From Cryptomeria japonica (Eukaryota; Streptophyta; Pinopsida; Cupressales; Cupressaceae), in assembly GCF_030272615.1 (NCBI RefSeq), contig NC_081412.1, forward strand, positions 40,106,791-40,170,790: a stretch of DNA of 64,000 nucleotides, written 5' to 3'. The notes under the pieces were generated by a model. The model saw only the letters and a list, made by a program, of their open reading frames with translations, had not been told where the DNA came from and ran no database searches. Of this stretch, positions 1-11,551 are shown in pieces. Each line of letters starts with the position of its first letter. Position 1 is the stretch's first letter. Position numbers and translations under genes: made by a program.

Positions 1-170
1 TCTATCAAATATAATTTTCTGAAAGAGAATGTTGAAGCAAAATAAACGATATTGGTTTATGTGAATACTAAAGAGTAGATTGCAGATATCTTTACTAAGC
101 CTTTGCCTAAGGAAACTTTTGAATATCTCAGAGAGTAGAGTGGGGTTATACCTCACCAGTAGAGACTTAG
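1..170 (+). pseudogene. copia RNase H C-terminal remnant (element E1)
   Basis: The frame starting at base 1 reads through the end of a copia polyprotein, including ADIFTKPLPKETFEYLRE, the conserved tail after the RNase H domain. Three in-frame stops (near 43, 76 and 136) show it is dead. The rest of the element lies left of the window. It is followed by a 3' untranslated stretch and an LTR in the same orientation, as expected for the 3' end of a copia element. Confidence 0.85.
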
Positions 171-536
171 ACAGCTGATGATTGGCATCAAACCGATAGA
201 ATTAACAGAGAAACCTTTTTCTAGATTTGATGGAGGAGACCTACTTCTCAGGGGGAGTAGTTGGATTTAACAATTGGTTATTATAATTGGTTGTATCTGC
301 TATTTGTATTTCTTTGGCATTTGATGCCAAAGGGGAAGAGATATCTATGGAAAAACAAACATTATCCTTTGGGGAGAGATTACTTATTGGGGGAGAGATA
401 TATACTCTCTGCATTTGTATTTTGATTTCTGGTATTGATCTATTCTAGAGATTGTTGGTTTTTGGTTTTTGGCAATTTGTTTTGGCACTTAGATGTTTTT
501 CCATGTTGTGTTGCCATCAATTCCAAATAGGGAGAT
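171..536 (+). other. 3' untranslated region and polypurine tract of E1
   Basis: Purine-rich, non-coding sequence between the pol remnant and the LTR. It holds several GGGGGAG-type runs and ends in a weak polypurine tract (ATAGGGAGAT) just before the LTR. The polypurine tract primes plus-strand DNA synthesis. The stretch is homologous to 1656-1966, which shows that two related elements lie side by side. Confidence 0.65.
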
Positions 537-1647
537 TGTTAGTATTATGGATGTGTTGCATTGGTTTTGTCATTGATGTCAACACTTATCAACACTTATC
601 CTTCTAGAGATCTTTGGTTATGTTGGACCGACACATTATGTTCACCAGCAAGATTAGTGACTTATGCACAGTCACCGGTATATTGTTGACCGACAAGTTA
701 TATTGTTCACCAACATTGAAGATGACTTGTTATCATCTGGAGATCACTTGGTTATGTCGAAGACATGGTTTGGACACTTGGTTTTGGTAGTTTGGTTGTT
801 GGTCTAATCGGGTTGGCATATTTTCTATTATTGACAAAATTGGTCTAGGTTATGGACCGACATGCATTATCTATTCCAAATCAGCACAACACGATATGGA
901 GATGATTTAGTCAATTGGATATTGTTGTAAATGTATTGAGCCAACATGATGCATTGCATCTTGACTTATCTGTAATTGATTTAATTGTAATATTCTTAAT
1001 TAGCTGACCTACACATTTGGTCTTAGGTTTTGGTATATATGTAAGATCTCATTTGTGGGATGATGTGAGAAAGGAAGAAAAAGATAGAGAGATGGTATAT
1101 GGTTATGGTATTGTAACATGGTATGTGCGAATATTGAAGATCATATGAGAAGACCATAGAGAAGGTTCAACGAAGGTTTGAAGGTGATTATCGGAGCTTA
1201 ACTGGTACTGAATCCAACATTGGAGATTCTACTTTGAGCAGTACATTATCATTGGATTTAATCATCCAATTGTAGTTAGTGTGACTCCTATTTTGTGATT
1301 GAGTAGTGAGCTCTAGGCGGTTGGCCTTTCTGCATATGCAGACCCCATTTGTATACACATACTATCTGTAGTAGTATAATCAAATTGTGGGTAAGGTTTC
1401 CCATAGTGGTTTTTCCCCTTATAGGGGTTCCACGTACAAATCTTCATGTTATGTGTTGTGGATGTTGTTTCTCTTTCTATTTCATGCATTAAGTTTCACC
1501 GGTATTGATATTAACTGTTAAACGGTTAACCGACATTAAGTTTGGTTTACCAGTATTAAGTATCAAGTTTGATTAAGTTATATTTGGGTTTAAATTAATT
1601 GACAACTGATTCACCCCCCCCCTCTCATTTGCCTCCAGGTCCTAACA
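537..1647 (+). repeat. 3' LTR of copia element E1
   Basis: It starts TGTTAG directly after a polypurine tract and ends CCTAACA, giving 1,111 bp with inverted TG..CA-type ends. Near its end it has the C-tract motif (GATTCACCCC...CTCTCA) seen in most copia LTRs of this window. The terminal parts match the 190-bp insertion at 55733-55922 and the start matches 47608-47696, so the family occurs at least three times here. Confidence 0.8.
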
Positions 1648-1966
1648 TATTCCGGATTGATGTGGTGATGCTACTATTGAAGGGGAGTAGTTAGTTTGGT
1701 GATTTGGTGGTTTATGATTTTTCTTTGATATTTATGTTAGATCTCTGGCATTAATGTCAAAGGGGAAGAGATATTCATGTGAAAAAATTAATGAGATATA
1801 TACTTTAGGGGGAGAAATTTGCAAAACTTAACTGGGATATCATCTATAGGGAGAGTATGGATAAGAACTTCATTGCTATATTCTTGTATGGAAGATTTGT
1901 TTGGCATCTATTGGCACTTGGATGTTTTTCACATCTAGTGTTGCCATCAATGCCAAAGGGGGAGAT
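1648..1966 (+). other. 3' untranslated fragment of a second copia element (E0)
   Basis: Begins abruptly after the E1 LTR with sequence homologous to 200-536 and ends in a strong polypurine tract (AAAGGGGGAGAT, 1955-1966). No coding sequence is left. The simplest reading is that E1 inserted near the 3' end of E0. If so, bases 1648-1652 (TATTC) are one copy of the target duplication, with the other left of the window. Confidence 0.6.
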
Positions 1967-3197
1967 TGTTGGCCATTTGGAGGAATTGATTATGTTTTTC
2001 ATTGATGTTTTGTCATTGATGTCAACACTAGTTGTTTTGGCTGCTTTATAGGTATCCTTTTGGTCCCAGTAGGCTGTTTGGTTTCTGGTTGATAAGATCA
2101 TGATGACCGATATACTCCAATATGCTTTGGCTTATGGAATTAGCTTAGATCTACTATTAATGCTACTCATATTCATGTTCAGTCAGTTGGTTTTTATTTG
2201 GTGATCTGATGTTATCCTGTATGCTGATAAGCTTGGTTTATTGATCCGGTGAGGAATTCAGTGATAGACCTTTGTTGAAGATTTTTTGATGTTATGTAGA
2301 AGAAGTGTTGGTGTGGCTTCTAGTAGAGATTCAGGATGCTGACGGTGTTCATGTTTGAGACTTGGATGACTGGGATAATTTATTTAGCGTGTGTGGACCT
2401 AAATTGGGTCCGGTTCTATCTAGGTTATGGACTGACTTAATGTAATGTGTTGTTTGGTCTTCTCAATGTTCTTTTGGGATGTCTTATGGGTTGGATATTA
2501 TTTGTTTGGTCTCAGGCCAACATATTTTGTAATTATGTAATAGTTTTATTGTCTGGTGGCCGACCTTATTGTTTGTGGTTGAGGGTTTGTATATATATGA
2601 TGTAAGATCTCATTGTAGATCATATAAAAGGATGATATAGGAGAGAATAATGTAATAATCATTCATGCAGAGGATTTGGTCGATCATAGGTGATCGAGTT
2701 GGGTTAATGCAAGAGTATTAAGGCCTTCGGTATTGAGCTTAACCAAAACTATATTCAGGCATAGGAGATGCTATCATTGCAATTCATTCTTTCTTCTGGA
2801 TTGTAGTCTGGAATTTTATGTAGTTAGTGAGACTCCTTTTGTAATGAGTAGTGTACTCTAGGATATTGGCCTTCCTGCAAGTGCAGGCCCCTCAATTTGT
2901 AATCACATACTTACTACAGAAGTATTATCTGATTTTGGGTAGGCTTCCCTCCATGGTTTTTCCCTTTATCAGGTTTTACATGTAAAAATCTTGGTGTTAT
3001 GTGGATGGTATCTATTCTCTAATTGTTGGTTGTGCTTAGTTAGTGTATCTGCTATTTTGGAAATTAGTTTATGAATTTCGGTATTGATCTTATGTGTTCA
3101 AGTATTAAAGTTTTAATTGCTTAAGGTTTTGGTAATCTTGTGACAATTTATTCACCCCCCCTCTTAGTTGTGTTATGGTTATTTGATTTGTCTAACA
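1967..3197 (+). repeat. 3' LTR of copia element E0
   Basis: Starts TGTTGG after the polypurine tract and ends TCTAACA, about 1,231 bp. It carries the TTGTCATTGATGTCAA palindrome near its 5' end and the C-tract motif near 3151. It also has the GTTTTTCCC and TTTTACATG motifs shared with other LTRs here. The short open frames within it lie in LTR DNA and are not genes. Confidence 0.75.
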
Positions 3198-4684
3198 AAA
3201 AACAACTATCCAACCTAGAACCAATAAATTACAACTTTGCTTGCTATGAGGCTCCTGAGGCCCCTTCTTCATACACCCAAGGGGAATAAAAGAACTCAAG
3301 TCCACCAAGTGTAAGTTTGCAATCTATGTGGCCTTCATATCTCCATTCTAAAATATGCTCTTAGTTTTCTTTTTCTCTTTGACTTTCCTTCCTTGTATGG
3401 ATTTGGCTCTTATGGTTACATTGTTTCCACATTTAGGTGAACTCACCTTTAGGTGAATTGATATAGACAACCAAGTTTGACATCAATAAAAACCATCTAA
3501 AATTTGACACAAAATTCTCCAAAAGGTTTACAAGTAGTTATATTGGTCCTTGGGACCTCTATACACCCTTCTCTACACTTGTCTAGTGGTCAAAGGTCTT
3601 GTTTACACACCGTTTCTTCTTTATTTGTTGATCACTACCTTCACAAACTAATATACTAGGAAATTAGACTTACTGGTTAAAAGAAGCATGTGAAAACTTT
3701 AATATGGAGATGAAAAATCTTGGGATATGATACATGAAACATTGATATGCCTCGCCACCCATTTTTGTGGTGTTTCAATGGTGGAGGGAAGATTAATGCA
3801 TTTAAATTGCTCACTGGTTACCCGACCTAGGGTTTCTACCAGTCTAGAATGAAAATACAATATCTTTCTTGATACTTAATAAAAAAAATGAAACCAAGAC
3901 CAAAATAAAATATAATCAAGCCATCTTCATCCCCAATTGGTATTAGGATATGGAATTGGAAGTAAAGTCTATACAAGTTGGGTTTGCAGCAAAAACATGA
4001 TAAATGTACTGAAAAATGATGTTTTCATTCACCAAATTCACCAATAAAAGTTCTCCAACCCCAAATTAAAGTTGGAAGATTACATCTATAAACTTTTCAC
4101 CATACAATTTACTCCAACCATTCAACCAATCAATTTGTTAACAAAAACAACTTTTTGACAGCTTTTGGAAAGTTGCTTGATAATTTTTTGAGCAACATCA
4201 CAACTTCCCAAAACGGTTCAAAATGGTGCCAAATGGTTATAATTAACCTTATTAGGCTTAAAAAAAACTATCTAGCCTAGAACCAATAAATGACAACTTT
4301 TCTTGCTATGAGGCTTACTATGCCCTTGTATCATTGATAAATTCTAAATTGTAAAGATGCATACATGTTTTCTTCCTATGATATCTTTCCAATTCTTGTT
4401 CATGATGTATTTATTCCATATCAGGTGAATACTTTGACATAGTCTTATTTAACGTTGTCCTTTTATTTCCCATCTCCTTCCTTTGAAAAAATGCTCCTTG
4501 AAAATTCCACATCAATAAAATTGACTTCAAAATGTTTTCTTTATAAAAAATGTGAATTATCCTTCAATTTTGATTTCTAAAAAATGAAAACAAAGCATTT
4601 ATATTTATATAAAAATGTTTATAGAAAAAAATATTGGCCAACAGGGGGTTACATAGGCCATATTGTATCGAACATGGTCGTTAT
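3198..4684. other. unassigned AT-rich stretch with a 56-bp direct repeat
   Basis: No coding potential recognised. A segment of about 56 bp at 3198-3253 recurs imperfectly in direct orientation at 4261-4315; both contain CTAGAACCAATAAAT and CTTGCTATGAGGCT. The first copy abuts the E0 LTR. The rest is AT-rich and shows no transposon ends that I can identify. Confidence 0.5.
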
Positions 4685-5995
4685 TGTTGGCAACAAGGCA
4701 AAAAATTGAAAGGGGGGAGTGAATCGGTTTTCTCAAAAACTTAACTTAAACACAATTTCAGATCTGATAAATAATAGTGAAAGCATAAATCAAAACCACA
4801 TCAATAACACACATAACACCAAGATTTTTGATATGGAAAACCCGATTAAAGAAAAAACCAAAGTGGGAATCTACCCACAATATGATGATACTGTGTTAGA
4901 ATTATATGAAATAATACAATGGGGAATGTACATGCATTTAGCCACACTGCTTAGAGCTCACTGCTCAAACACAACAACAATAAGGGCTACCATCCTAAGG
5001 AAGAATCATTGTCTTACAAAAATATTTGGATTACATCTAGAAGATCATGAATTTATAAAATAACATCTCCTCATGCCTAGTTATAGTTCTAGTTAAGCAC
5101 ATATACTTTTCTTTCACGCTTCTTTTCTACTTCTGAAAGATCAAAGTATTATTTGCACATCTTACACATTTGTAGGTGTCATAGATACATCCACAACATG
5201 ATATTACATTAATTTATACATCTCATCAACCTATCTTTCAAGGTCAAATCAACCCATAACACAAATTACAAATTATAACCACACATGCTACAATAATACA
5301 TTCAGACCAAAACAATGTCAGCTAAGATAGTATGGACCGAAACCACCACCTCAAACATGAAAGAACTCCAAGAATTATGCCTCAAACATCTGTAACATGA
5401 TATAATCATCATGTCGATCAAGAATATAAAGAACACCACCGGATCAAGGAAAATCATCAACAACAAGCACAACAATCAATGCATACCACCAACACAAATA
5501 GGACAGGCATCATGAATAACCACAACAACAACTGCAATATCACCACTTACTAGAATCTTCATCATCATTATACCGAACTTCAAGAACACTAATTGAACTA
5601 ACTATCAAACTGAAAGATACACTTGTGGAGCTCCAAATCATGAACCATTTGAATTGAGGACACACTAGAACATCCCAAACACTCTGCCAACTCCACACAC
5701 CAAGATATTGCAATGTGGAGAAAAATCCAAAACACAGATCAACATTGAACAACAAAAAAACCAACCCCAATACCGAATCTCATAACTTGATCAAATCTCC
5801 ATGCGAACCTCTAAAACATTATCTGAATCAAATAGAGATACTTATCTCAAAACCCTTTAATCCACAACAACTCATTTGTAACACATTGGCCAGACCAACT
5901 TACTTAATTTGAATGCAAAATTGGAACACAAAGAGGAATATGTTGACATCAATGAAAACAACACATTCCAACAAACTTCTCAACAATATCCAACG
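4685..5995 (-). repeat. 3' LTR of a minus-strand copia element (E2)
   Basis: On the plus strand it begins TGTTGGCAACAAGG and ends CCAACG next to CCCCCCTTTCGC, the complement of a polypurine tract. Read on the minus strand this is polypurine tract then LTR start (CGTTGG, a mutated TGTTGG). The complement of the C-tract motif lies near 4705-4725. Length is about 1,310 bp. Short open frames inside it are not genes. Confidence 0.7.
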
Positions 5996-6289
5996 ATCCC
6001 CCCCTTTCGCATTGATGACAAAATATGATGTGAAAAACAATCAATGCAAAGAAATAAAATAATCAGCTCCCCTTAGATCATGCACACATCTCAAAACAGG
6101 TTTTTCACATAGCTCTCTCCCCCCCTTTGACATCAATGCTAAAGGGACATATTGCACAAATATCTCACCCTTGGCCAAACTCTCTCTCCACATATAGACA
6201 TCTAAATCATTGACTACTCCTCCTGAATAGCAGCCACCACACATCATTTTGGATCACAAGATATGACTGTGAAATCCATCGTAGTGATG

Positions 6290-6440
6290 AAAATCCACGC
6301 ATCTTAGTTCTTATCTAGAGGGGAAATCACCCCTAAATTCTCTCTGAGATACTCAAAAGTATCCTTAGGCAAAGGCTTGATACAGATATCTGCAATTTAT
6401 TCCTTTGTAGACACATAGTCCAATTTTGCATATTCCTTCA
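6290..6440 (-). pseudogene. copia RNase H C-terminal remnant (E2)
   Basis: The minus strand reads ADICIKPLPKDTFEYLRE and a short tail, the end of a copia polyprotein, with a stop codon before it. Immediately upstream, near 6440, the reading switches to GAG-pre-integrase sequence. The integrase, reverse transcriptase and most of RNase H are therefore deleted. Confidence 0.75.
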
Positions 6441-6754
6441 TTAAACTCCAACCAGAAACCCTTATTGTTAAGTTGTGCAATACTTAACAAACTATACTTT
6501 AGCCCTTCTACCTAGTAAACATCTTCACAATTTGTTTTTTTATTTAAGGAAATATATCCCTTACCTTTTACCACAGAAGGAGCATCATTGTCTAATCTCA
6601 CCAGTCCTCCATCACAATCCTCCATTCTGAGGAATTTATTTCTGTCACCAGTCATGTGGTGAGTGCAACCACTATCAATTACCCAGTCTCCACACTGATT
6701 TGAACTAGAAATTAGTTCCATATCACTTTCCTCTATGCTATCTTCCTTTACCAC
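6441..6754 (-). pseudogene. copia aspartic protease and GAG-pre-integrase fragment
   Basis: The open part (6512-6754) has WVIDSGCTHHMTGDR, the active-site region of copia retropepsin (D-S-G). After a stop near 6511 the frame continues with LLSIAQLNNKGFWLEF, the GAG-pre-integrase region. The protease would cut the gag-pol polyprotein. The downstream domains are missing through the internal deletion near 6440. Confidence 0.8.
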
Positions 6755-6800
6755 TACAAATGCAATCCCTTCTCCATCAGATCCTTATGATTCTTCATCA

Positions 6801-7500
6801 TTAACTCCTTTTTCTGCAAGATATCACTTTGAAGGTATCCTTCCTATCATTGTCAGGACATCTGGATGAAATATGACCTATTTTATTGCATGAGAAAGAC
6901 TTCGGGGTAAGTTTACCTCTACACTTCCCTTTTCCTCTTGGTAGCCTTCTTGCTATTAGGGCCTCAAGCTCATCTTGTTTCCTGTTCTTCAGATAACAAG
7001 ATGTCATGTTCATGAGAATGACTGGTTCTTGTAGTGGAACTAATTTTGGTTTCTTTTCTTCTTATTGTTGGTGTAAGTGTCATGGATGATTTGAAGGCAA
7101 CATCAATCTTAGGAAAACTGTTATCATAGTTGCTTAGTTCAAAGGCAATTAGCTTACCGATCAAGGAGTCAAGTGTAACATTGACTATTCCCAAAAATCT
7201 GAGCTCCTAAATTGTAGAAACCCTTATGGCATATTGTGATAGCATGGTTCTCAAGATTTGCTGACCACATCATCTTCTTTGAGTTTTCCTCCAGCACTTC
7301 TGATGGAATTTACCACATCCTTAATTCTTTTGATGTACTGTTCTATACTTTCTCCTTCTTGTATCCTCATCTCATCAAATTTTCCTCTCAAACTGTCCAC
7401 ATTAGCCTTTTGTACATGAGGATCTCTTCCATAGAGAGTGTTCAACTTCTTCCACATCTCATAGGCTATTTTCAGATCTTAAACCTCAACATACTCATTA
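6801..7500 (-). pseudogene. copia gag fragment with degenerate zinc knuckle
   Basis: Three overlapping minus-strand segments (7251-7457, 6970-7194, 6801-7013) make one broken gag. The first has ESIEQYIKRIKDVVNSIRSAGG, typical of the copia gag capsid domain; part of that is FDEMRIQEGESIEQYIKR. The last has CNKIGHISSRC, a zinc knuckle whose first cysteine is replaced. Gag packages element RNA into virus-like particles. Frame changes and stops make it non-functional. Confidence 0.75.
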
Positions 7501-7760
7501 TGAGATAGAGTGTGAGCAATCATATCCATAGTTGCAATGTTATCTTACTTTTCTTTGATTTGATCTGTAGTGAGAACCCCTGTAGGTTCATTGTACTCAA
7601 TGATTACATGATTATAGTAATGATCTCCTAGAGTTCTTAGGTAGAGCTTCATTCTACCACACCATAATATGTAATTCTCCTTAGAGAACTTGGGGCCCTC
7701 CTTTTGCATCATCTTGGATCTTTCCTTAAGCTATTAAGATCTTCTAAATATAAGGACCAA

Positions 7761-7773
7761 GACTTCGATACCA
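7761..7773 (-). promoter_or_regulatory. primer-binding site (initiator tRNA-Met type)
   Basis: The minus strand reads TGGTATCGAAGTC two bases inside the LTR at 7776. This matches the usual TGGTATCAGAGC site except for small changes. It is where the host initiator tRNA-Met 3' end would prime minus-strand DNA synthesis. Confidence 0.7.
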
Positions 7774-7775
7774 AT

Positions 7776-8316
7776 TGTTAGTCCCAATCAGTGCTGAGAG
7801 GAGAGAGGTGAATCAACACTATATCGATTATTGTAGATTTAACCTTAATCAAAACCTCTTAATCAAACTTAACACTTATCAATATAAGCAGTATTGATAA
7901 GAAACATGCACACAAAAATGTAACAAATAAGACTACCAAGATTTACCACATGGAAACCCAAAGGGGAGAAAAGCACGATGTGAGTAGAAACTCAAAAAAT
8001 CTGCACTCTTTTGGAGTACGCTTGGTGAGTAGCCATCCCTGTTAGGAGATTACAAAGACACTATTAGGTGCCACTCGGTTAAGGGATTTTATTTAAGGCC
8101 TATTAGAACATTTACCCTGTTAGAGGTAGCCTTGTTAAAGGACTTAGGATCATCATTTAATATGTCACCCAATTAAGGGGTTTTACAAAGGGACCTATTA
8201 AAGTCCACCTGATTAAGGGATTTTACTGTTGTAGTTATTAGAAAATAATAGAGAGAATGATATGTTGTAATAGCTACTCTTAGCTTAATTAGATCCAAAT
8301 GAAGCTCTTTGGTTTG
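7776..8316 (-). repeat. truncated 5' LTR of a minus-strand copia element
   Basis: Starts TGTTAG on the plus strand next to the primer site and carries a weakened C-tract complement (GAGAGAGGTGAATC). Its body has several CCTGTTAG/CTAATAGG-like motifs, as in the LTR of element P. It does not match the LTR at 4685-5995, so the two flanks of 5996-7775 may come from different elements. It stops at about 8316, where element A begins. Confidence 0.55.
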
Positions 8317-9630
8317 ACAAGTGGAAGGTATTGACTTCAAAGAAACTTTTGCACCGGTTGCTAGGTTAGAGGCAATAATATATTTTTTAGCTTTCTCTAC
8401 CTATAAAGGATACAAGGTTTACCAAATGGATGTCAAATCCACATTTTCGAATGGTAATCTTGAAGAAGAGGTGTATTTAGAATAACCAGAAAGATATCTA
8501 TTACATGATAATGAGAGTTTTGTATGCTGGTTGAAGAAAGCCTTGTATGGTTTGAAGCAGGCCCCCAGAGCATGGTATCCTGTTTAGACAAATACTTGAA
8601 AGAGCAAGGATTCTGGAAAGGGAATGCAGACAACAACTTGTATATCAAGGTAAATGGAGATCATATGATTATAGTTATTGTATATGTGGACGATATTATC
8701 TTTGGTGGAGACAAGGACATCAAGTGCAAAGAATTTGCAGATCGGATGAAGACAAAATTTGAGATGTCCATGCTAGGTGAGCTGTCCTATTTTCTTGGTT
8801 TGCAGATGCCACAATAGGAGAAAGGAATTTTCATCTCACAAACCAAGTATTTTAAAGACATGTTAAAAAAGTTTCAAATGGAGGACAAAAAACTGGTAAG
8901 TACTCACATGGTTACCTATTATAAATTGAGCAAACTAAACGAGTCACAGAAAGTAGAGAAGACACTATATAGGTCTATGATTGGTAGTCAGTTATATCTA
9001 ACAACATCTAGACCAGATATAGTACAAACAATTTGCATGGTTGCAAGATTCCAAGCTGTTCCTCAAAAGTCTCACTTAAACATAGTCAGGAGAATTTTTA
9101 GGTACTTGGAAGGATCAATCAGTTATGGCCTATGACATACAAAGAAAGGAGACTTCACTTTGTAGGCTTATACTGATGTAGATTAAGTAGGATGTATTGA
9201 TGTCTGGAAGAGTACAAGTGGAGGTGCTTTCTACTTAGGAGAGTGGTTAGTATCATGGCACAACAAGAAGCAAGATTTAGTGTCATTATCTATTGCTGGT
9301 ATATAGCAGCTGCTACATGTTGTTCACATGTATTGTGGATGAAGCAGACACTAAAGAACTTATAGGTGGAGATACCAGAACCTATTCCAATCTAGTGTGA
9401 TAACTTAAGTGCAATCAACATCTCCAAAAATCCAGTAATGCACTCAAGAATAAAACACATTGCAATCAAGTATCACTTCTTGAGGGAGAAGGTAATAGAT
9501 AAGGAGGTCATAGTAGAGTATGTTCTAACCAATGAGAAGACTGCTACATATTTACCAAGCCACTTCCTTTGGGCACATTTGAGTACTTGATACAAAAGTT
9601 GGGAGTTGTCCCACCACCATGCAACACTTA
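8317..9630 (+). pseudogene. copia reverse transcriptase-RNase H fragment (element A)
   Basis: Begins mid-polyprotein at [17 protein letters not shown], the reverse transcriptase finger region. It continues through [25 protein letters not shown] and the catalytic YVDDIIFGG (near 8680-8705). RNase H follows with a KSTSGGAFYLG motif (9210-9235) and the FEYLIQKLGVVPP tail. Stops and frameshifts are present (for example near 8585, 8816, 9135). Gag, protease and integrase are absent. It is closely related to element B. Confidence 0.85.
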
Positions 9631-9916
9631 AATGTGTAGGAAGATGTATGGTTCAAGGGGAGTCAACAATTATTATTATCTTATGACTCTTGAATCATGA
9701 AGCATGGACACAGGGGGAGAATGTGTTTTACCGATTGAAGGCATGAGTTGTGATTCACCTTGTCGAACTTTTGATTTCATAACTACTAAAGAGAGAGAAT
9801 AAGGTTGGAGTCTAATAGTTTTAATGGTGTCAGACTAAGGTTCCCCTTGCCATTGTTGTCAAAGGGGGAGAGAAACTCGTACACAAAGTATTGACATCAA
9901 TTCCAAAGGGGGAGAT
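9631..9916 (+). other. 3' untranslated region and polypurine tract of element A
   Basis: Purine-rich stretch with AAAGGGGGAGAGAA near 9870 and the tract AAAGGGGGAGAT at 9905-9916 directly before the LTR. The palindrome-like TTGACATCAATTCCAA lies at 9891-9906. Confidence 0.75.
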
Positions 9917-10471
9917 TGTTGGCATTGAGTTGTCATTGATGTCAACCAGTATTGCAGGTTACTAGTAGAGTGTATCAACTGGTATGAAGAAGATTGAACT
10001 AGCATAAAGAAGAGAGGTGTGTTCTGAGATGACATATGATATCACCGGTATGAGGTGAGATGTAGGAGTGTGTTGGAATGCTTGAGTGATAACCAGTAAG
10101 GAATAAACTAGCATGAACATTGGCTGCTTATTTGTGATGAAGATTCAAAATGTTATATGAATCACAACAATACCATGTTATGGCATGAAGACATACCGGA
10201 AGGCAAGATGAATTGTCAGGAGGATATGTTGTAGGTAAGAGTGATTGTTCAAAGTGTTGGACATATCGGTAAGGGTTTGTACCATTAGAAGGACTTGTTG
10301 GATGTTCTAGTTTGAATCGACCCTTTGTTGGTGAGTTGAATGCTAATGTGTGCTCTGGGGAGATGAGGTGCAAAACATGCAAAGGTCAGTGAACTGTTCA
10401 TTAGCATGGTTGTTTGTGTAGTAGGTGGTCATTAAATGATAAAATTGCAAATCATGGGTTGATGATAGACT
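9917..10471 (+). repeat. 3' LTR of element A, segment 1 of 3
   Basis: Starts TGTTGGCATTGAG after the polypurine tract. It is interrupted at 10471 by element D; AGACT at 10467-10471 is repeated at 16366-16370. The three segments add up to roughly 1.66 kb, close to the 1,550-bp LTR of element B at 39625-41174, with which they share several motifs. Confidence 0.8.
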
Positions 10472-10848
10472 TGTTAGAGTAATCGGGTCTTTACTTGATT
10501 AATTAAACAATATTTGTTTAATTATTTAAGTTCCTTTTATCTCTTTTACACTTAAGCTAACTTTAGGTACATAATAATTAATTCTTTTATTAATTATTAT
10601 GTGCAAGCCTAGGGTCTCCCCTTTTAGGGTTTCTTGACCTATTAGAGGTTAATTCTTTCCTTTGTATCATGTATTGATTGATTATCATATTACACATTTT
10701 TGTGAATATTGAGCTCTCATCTTTTTTTAGCATATTTTCTGTGTATTTGTTTTTCCTTTGTTGCTTCCTTGCTACTCCTTGTAACAGGTTTATTCAGCTT
10801 GCAGAGATCATTTGGGCTCCTATGGTGTTGTATTTCTCAACTCTCACA
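10472..10848 (+). repeat. 5' LTR of element D
   Basis: 377 bp, from TGTTAGAGTAATC to CTCTCACA, immediately followed by a primer site. It is longer than the 3' copy because that copy has lost roughly 75 bp in the TAATTAAACAA region. The 136-residue open frame starting inside it runs into the leader and shows no known domain. Confidence 0.85.
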
Positions 10849-10860
10849 TGGTATCAAAGC
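10849..10860 (+). promoter_or_regulatory. primer-binding site of element D
   Basis: TGGTATCAAAGC directly abuts the 5' LTR. It is complementary to the 3' end of initiator tRNA-Met with one change from the usual TGGTATCAGAGC. Confidence 0.8.
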
Positions 10861-11551
10861 TTCAGATTTGCAACTATCTGTTCTTGTTTTGATATTTTTT
10901 GCATTGGAAGTAGATCTGGGGTTTTTCAGAAGTTTTTTTATGCACCTAGTGATAGGCCTTTTTTTTTTCTAAGAACTTTGGGCCTAAACGAACCTCACCA
11001 TCATTCTCAGAAGGCCCAAAAACCCCTATGGTCATATAAAACTTTACTTGTTTCGGCTCCTGAGCCTTTGGGGGTATTTTTTCTCTAGTACTAGGTCGTA
11101 CGGCTCTGGCATGCAGTTCGAGAAAAAAATTTCAAAAAAAATTTGTCTTTTTACGAGATGCAGGTCGAATGATTTTTTTGAACAATTTTTTTTTTCAAAA
11201 ATTAAAAAAATCACAAAAAGGCAAAAGTTAAAAAAAAAAAAAATCAAAATCAAAATTTGGGGTTTCCCCATGGTACGCAGGGTACTGTGGGGCCCCCTGG
11301 ATGCCGCAGGACTCTGCCCTATCAAAGAGAGGTCCCCCTACCAGTGCCCGCATCGGCACCCTGCCTTGCGGCCTCCACTGATCCCTATCGGTGCCCTTCT
11401 TTGTCAACTGCCATAGCAGCCCTGTCAGCCACTGCAGCCCTGCCTGCGACCTTCCTACGCTCCGCTGCCATCCGAGCTCCCTACCCCTGCCCATGCCTGC
11501 CCCCACGCTCACTGGAAACTTGACTCTCCCCATCGCCACTGGCCACCGCAG
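10861..11551 (+). other. element D leader with GC-rich block (copy 1)
   Basis: The first half is A- and T-rich, with poly-A and poly-T runs around 11120-11250. From about 11270 it becomes GC-rich, unlike anything around it except 14524-14800. Long open frames on both strands here arise from the base composition. They have no start context or domain, and the two GC-rich copies do not preserve them. Confidence 0.6.

Noticed and set aside
10678..11088. 136-codon plus-strand frame
   Set aside because: It starts inside the 5' LTR of D and crosses the primer site. Phe/Ser-rich text from T-rich DNA.
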